A stretch of 42,114 nucleotides of DNA, from positions 1 to 42,114 of the forward strand of contig JAFEGK010000001.1 in assembly GCA_018239985.1 (NCBI GenBank), written 5' to 3'. The stretch comes from Verrucomicrobiota bacterium. GTDB taxonomy: Bacteria > Chlamydiota > Chlamydiia > Chlamydiales > Rhabdochlamydiaceae. The stretch's first letter is position 1. Every line of letters starts with the position of its first letter. Below, piece by piece: positions 1-6,421 of the stretch. A program made the position numbers and the translations under genes. The notes under the pieces are model-generated. The model made no database searches, was not told where the DNA came from, and saw only the letters and a list, made by a program, of their open reading frames with translations.

Positions 1-218
1 GAAGTGGACGAACCAATGGTGTGCCGGTTGTTCTGCCAAGAGCATCGCCGGGTAGCTACGTTCGGAAAGGATAAGCGTTGAATGCATCTAAACGCCAAGC
101 CTCCTTCAAGATAAAGTATCCCTATGAGACTCCCAGAAGACCACTGGGTTAATAGGTGAGAGGTGTAAGCACAGTAATGTGTTGAGCTTACTCATACTAA
201 TCAGTCCATCGACTTGAT
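1..218 (+). rRNA. rrl: 23S ribosomal RNA, 3' end (partial)
   Basis: The window opens inside the last domain of a 23S rRNA gene. The conserved stretches GTAGCTACGTTCGGAAAGGA and GGTGTAAGCACAGTAATGTG followed by GAGCTTACTCATACTAAT are typical of the bacterial 23S 3' end. The exact 3' terminus is estimated from the conserved end just before the T-run at 221. The gene continues upstream of the window. Confidence 0.95.
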
Positions 219-380
219 CATTTTTTTTCATCATCGGCGTGATTCTTACCACTTAATAAGAATCAAGTCCATGATGACCGCGCCAATTCAACTTCTTATG
301 AGGTTAGAATTTTCGAGCGCCTTTTTCTATCAATGAACGCTTAATATTCAACTTACGATTTTTCCCGATTTAAATTTTTT
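219..380 (+). other. 23S-5S internal transcribed spacer
   Basis: About 160 bases between the two rRNA genes. It contains a short hairpin, GATTCTTA at 241-248 pairing with TAAGAATC at 257-264, with outer pairing TCATCAT/ATGATGA at 229-235 and 271-277. This is probably an rRNA-processing stem. No tRNA is seen in it. Confidence 0.6.
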
Positions 381-492
381 CTGGTGGCACTAGAGAAAGA
401 GTCATACCTGATCCCATCCCGAACTCAGAAGTCAAGCCTTTCTTCGCCGATGGTACTACACACAAGAGTGTGGAAGAGTAGGGCGCTGCCAG
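381..492 (+). rRNA. rrf: 5S ribosomal RNA
   Basis: The sequence from CTGGTGGCACTAGAGA to GGGCGCTGCCAG forms the closing helix I of a 5S rRNA (CTGG.GGC with GCTGCCAG). It contains the conserved loop stretch CCTGATCCCATCCCGAACTC and the downstream GAAGAGTAGG. Length is about 112 nt and the order after 23S is the normal one. It is followed directly by an intrinsic terminator. Confidence 0.95.
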
Positions 493-502
493 ATTTTCCT
501 TC

Positions 503-535
503 GAGCCTCAGAGATTTCTGAGGCTCTTTTTTTTT
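503..535 (+). terminator. Intrinsic terminator of the rRNA operon
   Basis: A perfect 10-bp stem, GAGCCTCAGA at 503-512 pairing with TCTGAGGCTC at 517-526, has a 4-nt loop (GATT) and is followed by nine or more T residues. It lies 11 nt after the 5S gene. Confidence 0.95.
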
Positions 536-577
536 CAATCAATTCTTTTTAAATTTTTGACTTATTTGGATGGTGCT

Positions 578-2083
578 ATGACTAAACTCGCAACTGCTCT
601 ATTTTTTCTCACCTCTTCTCTAACCCTAGCTTTTGGAAGTAATATTAATGAATCAGTTGAAGTTTCTGAGAAATCATTTGAAGTTCAGAAAACGGCTGAC
701 GTGGTAGTGGCTGATGAGGTGGTTGAAGTTAATGAAATGTCTGACGTTGTAGTTGCTGAAGCTGATGAAGTCGTTGAAGTTAACGAATCTATCGACGTTG
801 CTGTGAATGAGAATTCTATTGATCCCTGCTTACCAGAAATTTTCTGTGAAGAGCAATCTCTGATTGATGAGGAGATTGAAATTATGGTTGTTGGGCTAAA
901 GCCTAATCAGGTTGTAACACTTGAGGCAAGCTGGACGACGGGCGATCAGGTTCAATGGATTTCTTTTGCGCAGTTTCGTGCAGATAACAATGGGATTGTT
1001 AATGTGGCCGACCAGGCTCCGCTTCAGGGGAGTTATGAAGGGGTTGATTCGATGGGGCTCTTTTGGTCGATGAAGATGGGGAATGTGGTGACTCCAGATT
1101 TCTGGGACATTCTATGTGATGAGTTCTGTTGCCGTTGTGCATTTCCGATGACGTTAAGAGTTTTTGATGAAAATGGGGACATTGCAAAAAAGATCATCTG
1201 TCGGATCACTCTAAATCCAGATGTAGAAGTGATTCAACTTAGGGAAAATGGGCTCATCGGTGATCTATTCATTCCTAATACGGAAGAAAATGTACCTGTG
1301 GTGTTGGTCTTGGGTGGTTCGGAAGGGGGAATTCCTGATGGGATCGCTCAGTTAATGAGTTCGAATGGGATTGCTGCGTTCGCGCTTGCTCACTCTGGAA
1401 TTGGTGATCTGCCACCTTATGTCGAAAATGTGGAGCTGGAGTATTTTGAAAGGGCCTTTCAATGGCTCCAAAATCATCCCCGTTTGAATGGGAAAATTTC
1501 TATTTGGGGGGTCTCAAGAGGCGCAGAATTGGCTCTCTTACTTGGTTCCATGTTTCCAGATTTTATTGATCGGATTGTCGCGGTTGCCCCAAGTAGCGTC
1601 GTTCTATCACCAAATGCTTGGTTATATAAAGGGGAATCTGTATTGCCCCCTGCTCCATTTGTTGTCGACTTCCACAATGACTTTGAAAATGATTTTGGTG
1701 TGAGAGAGACCCCTCATATTCAAAGAACTCACTTCGAGCGGGGGATTTTCTTAGAGAGGGAGCGGTTTGAACAGGCTTCAATCCCGGTAGAAAAGATCAA
1801 ATGCCCGATCATGCTCATTTCCGGAGGAGATGATCAATTGGGGCCAAGTAGCTTTTATGCTAAGCAAATTTTCGCTCGTTTGGCGAAGTTTCATTCAAAA
1901 ATTGAGCGGATCCATTTAGATTATCCAAAGGCAGGCCATTTTATTAGTTTCCCCTATATACCCCGAGTAAATCTCTTTTTTGATACCGGGAGATGGATCA
2001 ATGTGGGAGGAACACCGCTGGCTGATGAGCTTGCCAGCCGCGACGCTTGGGAACACACGATTGAGTTTCTCTGCAATTATTAA
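578..2083 (+). CDS. Exported BAAT/acyl-CoA thioesterase-family alpha/beta hydrolase
   Basis: A 501-residue protein from the ATG at 578 (GGATGG lies just upstream); an in-frame TTG at 557 would add seven residues before an otherwise good signal peptide. Order: Sec signal peptide (first 20 residues, hydrophobic, ending near AFGS); an acidic valine-rich linker with the repeated word VVEVNE (about 25-80); a BAAT/thioesterase N-terminal beta domain (about 95-210, ending in the MGLFWSM signature); and a C-terminal alpha/beta-hydrolase domain. Putative nucleophile elbow G-V-S-R-G, acid in GGDDQL, histidine in AGHFISF. Members of the family hydrolyse acyl-CoA or conjugate acyl groups, usually inside the cell, so an export signal is unusual. 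No operon partner; it stands alone after the rRNA terminator. Substrate unknown. Confidence 0.8.
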   Translation: MTKLATALFFLTSSLTLAFGSNINESVEVSEKSFEVQKTADVVVADEVVEVNEMSDVVVAEADEVVEVNESIDVAVNENSIDPCLPEIFCEEQSLIDEEIEIMVVGLKPNQVVTLEASWTTGDQVQWISFAQFRADNNGIVNVADQAPLQGSYEGVDSMGLFWSMKMGNVVTPDFWDILCDEFCCRCAFPMTLRVFDENGDIAKKIICRITLNPDVEVIQLRENGLIGDLFIPNTEENVPVVLVLGGSEGGIPDGIAQLMSSNGIAAFALAHSGIGDLPPYVENVELEYFERAFQWLQNHPRLNGKISIWGVSRGAELALLLGSMFPDFIDRIVAVAPSSVVLSPNAWLYKGESVLPPAPFVVDFHNDFENDFGVRETPHIQRTHFERGIFLERERFEQASIPVEKIKCPIMLISGGDDQLGPSSFYAKQIFARLAKFHSKIERIHLDYPKAGHFISFPYIPRVNLFFDTGRWINVGGTPLADELASRDAWEHTIEFLCNY

Positions 2084-2254
2084 CCCGCCGTTCAAATATA
2101 CACAAATGAACTCAAAAGTTGGTTTTTTGCTTAGCAGACATTCGCATCTTTTAGGCCGCCTGCATCGCCCAACTTATTCAAGTTGAGCTGCTTCGGCGTC
2201 GCTGCGCTGCCTTAAAAAGGACCCTAATCTTGACTGACATCTGGTTTTAGTACA
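2084..2254. other. Intergenic region, no gene seen
   Basis: Non-coding stretch between the hydrolase gene and the long inverted repeat. It holds only a small hairpin, CAACTT/AAGTTG at 2170-2185, without a T-run. No promoter or RNA gene could be supported. Confidence 0.5.
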
Positions 2255-2441
2255 GCTTCTTAGAGACTGTCCACAAACTCTTGTTCGTCGATTTTCGGGA
2301 ATTATTTTGGCCTATTTTCGATTCAAATTTTGGGGGTAATATCACTCTCCGAATATAACCCCCAAAATTTGAATCGAAAATAGGCTCAAAAGAACCCGAA
2401 AATCGACCGAACCTGAGTTTGTGGACAGTCTCTTAGGAAGC
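2255..2441. repeat. Long imperfect inverted repeat (about 90-nt arms)
   Basis: The left arm (about 2255-2343) and right arm (about 2350-2441) are inverted copies. They include a perfect 28-nt match (2310-2337 with 2358-2385), and the termini GAGACTGTCCACAAACTC and GAGTTTGTGGACAGTCTC mirror each other. The centre is an A+T-rich loop near 2346. The right arm overlaps the stop codon of the gene on the minus strand (2433-2435). The outer 30 bases recur at 38716-38748, so this is a dispersed element and not only a terminator. Confidence 0.9.
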
Positions 2442-3521
2442 GAGAGGTTCTTGCTGATTGATAAGGGCGATCTTATCATCAAGGGCTTTTTCGATTGCTG
2501 CAATTTGCTCTTTAAGTTGGATTTTCCATGCAACCAGCTCAGTTTTCAATTGCAAGCCGGTATCGAAAAGTTGCTTAAGAGGCCCGATTTCTTCGTCTGA
2601 CATATTGGATTTAGCAAACGATGTGCTATCTGATCGACGAAGGGAAGCCATATTTTGCAACTCCATTTTTACCCATTCCTTTTGTAGCACAGTTTGAGGC
2701 TGCGCTTGTCTTAAACAGGTTTCGTAAGTATTTAAGCGTTCTTCCCAGTTGTCTTGCGTTTTATCCTTAGCGATTCGAAGTTCTCGTGTCCGCTGACGCA
2801 GTGCTTCGCCGTATGCTTTAAAAAGCTCTAATTTATCTTCTGATAAGAGTTGATAATCGACCAGTTGCTCTATTGGGAACTCATTAAAAATCTCTGTTAG
2901 TGTTTTACCGTCGATTTCTGTCTTGAATTTTGCAATATAGGCAATCGGAGCTGGGATCTCAATTTGGACGGTCTTTCCCATTTTTACACAGTGGTCAAGA
3001 CACGTTTTTAGAGGTTGATAGGCCCCAATCAAGGTTCCATCGCGGAATGTGAATTTTTCGATATAGGTATCGTAAAGTTTGTTGAAATCTTCTTGTACGG
3101 GGATCCCAAATTGGAACATGTTTTCCCATCCATGTTCAATGGCAGTTGCCTCTAGAGGCTGACGGGCTGCCTGATTCCGATACTTTTGTAGTTCAATCGG
3201 ATCTCCGTAATCTTTCATCCGAACGATTTTCCAAACGAGATAGCCTCCCACCGTAAGTGTGGGAATAGCCAGTAGAATGGAGGGTGCTGAACCGATCACA
3301 AGAGCTAAATAGCCAATCGCAATCGCAAAGCCGGCGATTATCCCATAGAAAATTTTTTGCATTTTAACATCTGTGCCCGATGGGGTGGTAACAGGGGTAA
3401 CATTGGGAATTGAAGGCTTAACTTGTTCTTTCGGTTGACAGTCTTCAGCGTATCCCAAAGGTATCGAATCCTCGAGAGATGAGGATTGGGGTAGAGTTGG
3501 GTATACTGGTTTCGATTCCAT
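2433..3521 (-). CDS. Hypothetical protein with bilobed hydrophobic domain (Inc-like candidate)
   Basis: A 362-residue protein with a good start (ATG at 3521 behind GGGAGG). Residues 1-50 are Pro/Ser/Thr-rich and polar. Residues about 57-77 and 80-100 are two closely spaced hydrophobic helices split by a short SAPS turn. The remaining 260 residues are charged and predicted helical, with likely coiled coil near the C-terminus (KTELVAWKIQLKEQ onward). Two helices with a tight hairpin turn and cytosol-facing ends is the hallmark of chlamydial inclusion-membrane (Inc) proteins. I recognise no sequence family; the Inc assignment is an inference from topology. Its stop codon lies inside the long inverted repeat. 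Confidence 0.6.
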   Translation of the reverse strand: MESKPVYPTLPQSSSLEDSIPLGYAEDCQPKEQVKPSIPNVTPVTTPSGTDVKMQKIFYGIIAGFAIAIGYLALVIGSAPSILLAIPTLTVGGYLVWKIVRMKDYGDPIELQKYRNQAARQPLEATAIEHGWENMFQFGIPVQEDFNKLYDTYIEKFTFRDGTLIGAYQPLKTCLDHCVKMGKTVQIEIPAPIAYIAKFKTEIDGKTLTEIFNEFPIEQLVDYQLLSEDKLELFKAYGEALRQRTRELRIAKDKTQDNWEERLNTYETCLRQAQPQTVLQKEWVKMELQNMASLRRSDSTSFAKSNMSDEEIGPLKQLFDTGLQLKTELVAWKIQLKEQIAAIEKALDDKIALINQQEPLAS

Positions 3522-3594
3522 AGTGGCCTCCCTTTTTTTGCGGGCTATTTTACTAGATCTTCCGATTAATTCGCAAAGATGTTATGCGACGATT

Positions 3595-4119
3595 ATGGTG
3601 CTCAATAGAGAAATATGGTCAGCAATTATTCCCTCAGCGGTTGTCCCGGTCGTTATCATCTCGGCATGCGGGTTGCTTTGTTTAACTTTCTATAACCGCC
3701 TCGCATTCATTGTGACGCGCCTACGGGCACTTCAGCGAGAGAGGCTAGCCGAATACAAGGAATTATTTCGTCTCGAGGAGACTCATCAAAGCGAGCTTGC
3801 TAGACAGGAGACGAGCCATTTTCTCCGCTTTCTCGAACATCAGACCGTTGATGTCTTGAAACGGGCGCAGTATCTGCGCAACTGTCTCCTTTGTCTCATT
3901 TTATCCATTTTTTCTTTGATCATTACTTCTCTTACGATCGGTCTCAGTTTGATTTATCCGCCTTTAGAATTTTTTGTACTTCTTTTTTTTGTTTTAGGGC
4001 TTCTTTTGCTACTAAACGGGCTCTATTTTGCTTTGAGAGAGATTTTGATCTCACTCAAGCCAATTCAGATGGAGAGCGAATTCGTTCAGCGTTTGATCAA
4101 ATATGAATTTTCAGAATAG
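3595..4119 (+). CDS. DUF2721-like integral membrane protein
   Basis: A 174-residue protein from the ATG at 3595; a GTG at 3523 would overlap the neighbour's leader and add a poorly fitting N-terminus. It has an N-terminal helix (VVPVVIISACGLLCLTF), the YNRLAFIVTRLRAL segment typical of DUF2721 proteins, a charged amphipathic middle, and two further helices near residues 100-150 (CLLCLILSIFSLIITSL and FFVLLFFVLGLLLLL). Function of the family is unknown. It is divergent from the Inc-like gene and upstream of hctA but probably a separate unit. The family match is by eye. Confidence 0.65.
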   Translation: MVLNREIWSAIIPSAVVPVVIISACGLLCLTFYNRLAFIVTRLRALQRERLAEYKELFRLEETHQSELARQETSHFLRFLEHQTVDVLKRAQYLRNCLLCLILSIFSLIITSLTIGLSLIYPPLEFFVLLFFVLGLLLLLNGLYFALREILISLKPIQMESEFVQRLIKYEFSE

Positions 4120-4236
4120 TGAGTCATTTTCCGTAAAAATGTTGCAGAATATCTGTGAAGAAGATATTGAAATGTGTAGAACAAATTTTATTTGGGACTT
4201 TGGTGCCCGAGTAATTCAAAATCAGGAGATAAAAAA

Positions 4237-4500
4237 ATGGCCTTAAAAACAACTGTAGAACATCTAAAGAAGCTTTTGCACGAGATCGCTCATGATCTTG
4301 AGAAATCTGCTAGAGGCAACAAAGCAGCTTCTCAGAGGGTACGTACAAGAACTATTAAATTTGCAAAAATTGCTAAAGAATATCGCAAGGAATCGATTGC
4401 AGAAGGCAAAAAAGGTGGCGGCAAAAAGAAGCCTGCTGCGAAGAAAGCTAAAGCTGCTCCAAAAAAGAAAGCTGCAAAAAAAGCTGCTAAGCGCAGATAA
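4237..4500 (+). CDS. hctA: Histone H1-like protein Hc1
   Basis: An 87-residue, very basic protein. The N-terminal domain (MALKTTVEHLKKLLHEI, then ARGNKAASQRVRTRTIKF and YRKESI) closely follows chlamydial Hc1. The C-terminus is a Lys/Ala tail (KKPAAKKAKAAPKKKAAKK). Hc1 condenses the nucleoid when reticulate bodies turn into elementary bodies and shuts down transcription. The ATG at 4237 is preceded by AGGAG at 4225-4229, so the upstream in-frame GTG at 4192 is rejected. It is shorter than C. trachomatis Hc1 (about 125 residues) because the tail is short. Followed by two hairpin terminators. Next gene is rlmD, as in Chlamydia. Confidence 0.95.
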   Translation: MALKTTVEHLKKLLHEIAHDLEKSARGNKAASQRVRTRTIKFAKIAKEYRKESIAEGKKGGGKKKPAAKKAKAAPKKKAAKKAAKRR

Positions 4501-4507
4501 GGGCAAG

Positions 4508-4558
4508 TATACTGCGGTCTAAATTCAACGTTTCAGGCCGACCGCAGTATAAATTTTT
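4508..4558 (+). terminator. Terminator after hctA
   Basis: An 11-bp perfect stem, TATACTGCGGT at 4508-4518 and ACCGCAGTATA at 4541-4551, is followed by AATTTTT. The loop is 22 nt, longer than usual. Confidence 0.75.
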
Positions 4559-4569
4559 CACTACTAAAG

Positions 4570-4598
4570 GAGGCCAATTTTTTGGCCTCTTTTTTTAT
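4570..4598 (+). terminator. Second intrinsic terminator between hctA and rlmD
   Basis: GAGGCCAA at 4570-4577 pairs with TTGGCCTC at 4582-4589 across a four-T loop and is followed by eight Ts. With the preceding hairpin this isolates hctA from rlmD, which fits hctA being a late, separately controlled gene. Confidence 0.85.
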
Positions 4599-4623
4599 CT
4601 ATAGTTCGGGTATCATTGAGCCC

Positions 4624-5976
4624 GTGCCTACCAAAATTGTCATCACAGATCGGTTCTCCTCAAAGGGGAGGGGCCTAAGCGGAAATTGCGAAATTGCAGG
4701 AGCCCTGCCTGGTGAAGAGGTGCTCATGGAGCCTTGCGGCAGAAGAAAGGGATTTTTACGTCAGGTGATTACCCCTTCGCAAGAACGTGTGGCGCCACGC
4801 TGCTGCCATGTCCCAGATTGCGGTGGATGTGCGTTGCAGCATTTTGATTATCAATCTCAACTTAAGCTCAAACAGCAGATAGTCGAAAGGGAATTTGGCT
4901 CTTCTGTAAAGCCGATAATTGGCTGCACCGACCCCTGGCGTTATCGGAATAAAATGGAGTTCTCATTTTCACAAAATCGCTCTGGGGAGAAGTTTGTAGG
5001 TCTGATGCTTGCCGGTTCCAGGGGCCGCGTGCTCAATTTGATCCAGTGTCATCTGGTTTCTGAGTGGTTTTCCCAGGTTCTAGAGGCTGTGCGAAGCTGG
5101 TGGAATGGGATTGTCGATCTCAAAGCCTATCGGCACAGCTCTGATGAAGGCCATCTGCGAAACCTCACTCTGCGTGAGGCTAAGCAGGGACAAGGAAAAA
5201 TGGTGATGCTAACCGTCTCGGGCAATCCCGATTATGCCTTAAAGAGACAGTGGCTCGATACATTTATTGAAACAATAAAAAAGGTCTCTTCTGAGCCTCA
5301 TCTTAGTATTTTTTTGCAGGTGCAGCAGATCGGTAAAGGGAGGCCTACTCAGTTTTTTGAAATGCTCCTTTCTGGTCCAGATCATATCACAGAGAAGCTG
5401 AAGATCGATGCTTTTGGCCTCTGCCACCATTTAGACTTCAAAATTAGTCCAACTTCTTTTTTCCAGCCTAATACAGCCCAAGCTGAGCTCCTTTATTCGG
5501 TTGGCTTGGAGGCGCTTGAAGATTTATCGGGAGCACGCGTTTTCGATCTCTATTGCGGTGGAGCGACGATCGGTCTTTCTGCTGCTAAATATGCTAAAGA
5601 GGTGGTCGGGATTGAGCTCAATCATCACTCTGTCTTTGACGCGGGATGGAACCAAGAGGTTAACCAGATTCAAAACTTTTCTATTCATCGTGGGGATGTG
5701 GGCGAGGTGCTTGAGAGGTTGCGAAAAGAGGCTGGGTTTGAGTTGCCAGATATCGTGATTGTCGACCCCCCTCGAGCAGGATTAGATGGGAGGGCTTTGG
5801 GACATTTGAAGGATTTTGCTGCAAAAAAGATCCTTTACATCTCTTGCAATCCCAAAACGCAGGCGGAAAACGTCAAGGAGCTAACCCTTTCTGGATATGC
5901 TCTCAAGCTGATTCAACCGGTCGATCAGTTCCCACATACCATCCACATTGAAAATATTTGTCTCCTTGAGAGATAA
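4624..5976 (+). CDS. rlmD: 23S rRNA (uracil-5-)-methyltransferase, RumA/TrmA family
   Basis: About 450 residues. It transfers a methyl group from S-adenosylmethionine to C5 of a uracil in 23S rRNA (RlmD or RlmC type; which one is not certain). An N-terminal TRAM-like region is followed by an Fe-S cluster motif (cysteines of CHVPDCGGC), a SAM-binding motif FDLYCGGATIGLS, the VDPPRAGL motif, and the catalytic cysteine in YISCNPK. The open frame starts at a TTG (4582) inside a terminator stem; the GTG at 4624 is a better start because homologues begin near VPTKIVITD. A TATAGT at 4600-4605 may be its -10. Downstream yajC follows after 31 nt, as in C. trachomatis (CT742-CT741 from memory). Confidence 0.9.
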   Translation: MPTKIVITDRFSSKGRGLSGNCEIAGALPGEEVLMEPCGRRKGFLRQVITPSQERVAPRCCHVPDCGGCALQHFDYQSQLKLKQQIVEREFGSSVKPIIGCTDPWRYRNKMEFSFSQNRSGEKFVGLMLAGSRGRVLNLIQCHLVSEWFSQVLEAVRSWWNGIVDLKAYRHSSDEGHLRNLTLREAKQGQGKMVMLTVSGNPDYALKRQWLDTFIETIKKVSSEPHLSIFLQVQQIGKGRPTQFFEMLLSGPDHITEKLKIDAFGLCHHLDFKISPTSFFQPNTAQAELLYSVGLEALEDLSGARVFDLYCGGATIGLSAAKYAKEVVGIELNHHSVFDAGWNQEVNQIQNFSIHRGDVGEVLERLRKEAGFELPDIVIVDPPRAGLDGRALGHLKDFAAKKILYISCNPKTQAENVKELTLSGYALKLIQPVDQFPHTIHIENICLLER

Positions 5977-6007
5977 TGAATGAATTCAATAAACCTGAGG
6001 TTATTTA

Positions 6008-6367
6008 ATGAAAAAATTACTTGCACTTTTACCCCTGCTCTCTACAGCTTCTCTTTTTGCCCAAGGGACACCACAAGGTGGCGGATCCAATTGGATTCAG
6101 ACGCTGATTTTTGCCCTTGTCGGTATCATCTTCTTTTACTTTATCCTTTGGAGACCAGAAAAGAGACGTCGCCAAGCTCTAGAAAAGCAAAGAGAGTCGA
6201 TGAAGCACGGCGATAAAGTGACCGCAATGGGGATCGTCGGAACAATCGACAAAATTCAAGACCGCACTGTGATCTTGAAAATGGTCGATGGATCCAAGAT
6301 TGAGGTTCTCAAAGGGGCGATCTCAGAAGTGATGGCCGCTGGCGAAGAGCCAAAAGAAGCGAAATAG
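6008..6367 (+). CDS. yajC: Preprotein translocase subunit YajC
   Basis: 119 residues. YajC associates with SecDF in the inner membrane and supports Sec export. It begins with a cleavable-looking leader (MKKLLALLPLLSTASLFAQG), then a Gly-rich stretch, a single membrane helix (about 30-48, IQTLIFALVGIIFFYFIL), the WRPEKRRRQ motif and the conserved GDKVTAMGIVGTI domain. An ATG at 6008 behind GAGG fits. The extra signal-like N-terminus is longer than in E. coli YajC. It is followed by a bidirectional terminator. Confidence 0.93.
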   Translation: MKKLLALLPLLSTASLFAQGTPQGGGSNWIQTLIFALVGIIFFYFILWRPEKRRRQALEKQRESMKHGDKVTAMGIVGTIDKIQDRTVILKMVDGSKIEVLKGAISEVMAAGEEPKEAK

Positions 6368-6385
6368 AGGTGGTTTCTATTTTCT

Positions 6386-6421
6386 AAAAAAGCGCTATAG
6401 AGTGTCTATGGCGCTTTTTCG
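6386..6421. terminator. Bidirectional terminator between yajC and the ankyrin/TPR gene
   Basis: AAAAAAGCGCTATAG at 6386-6400 and CTATGGCGCTTTTT at 6407-6420 form a stem with A-run on one side and T-run on the other, so it can serve both convergent genes. It contains the stop codon of the minus-strand gene. Confidence 0.85.

Noticed and set aside
219-380. tRNA gene in the 23S-5S spacer
   Set aside because: No acceptor stem, T-loop TTCRA motif or cloverleaf could be drawn; only a short hairpin is present.
2310-2385. Simple rho-independent terminator
   Set aside because: There is no T-run after the stem, the arms are about 90 nt long, and part of the sequence recurs elsewhere in the window; a dispersed element explains it better.
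4582-4623. TTG at 4582 as the rlmD start
   Set aside because: It lies inside the stem of a strong terminator and adds residues unlike any RumA N-terminus; the GTG at 4624 fits the family better.
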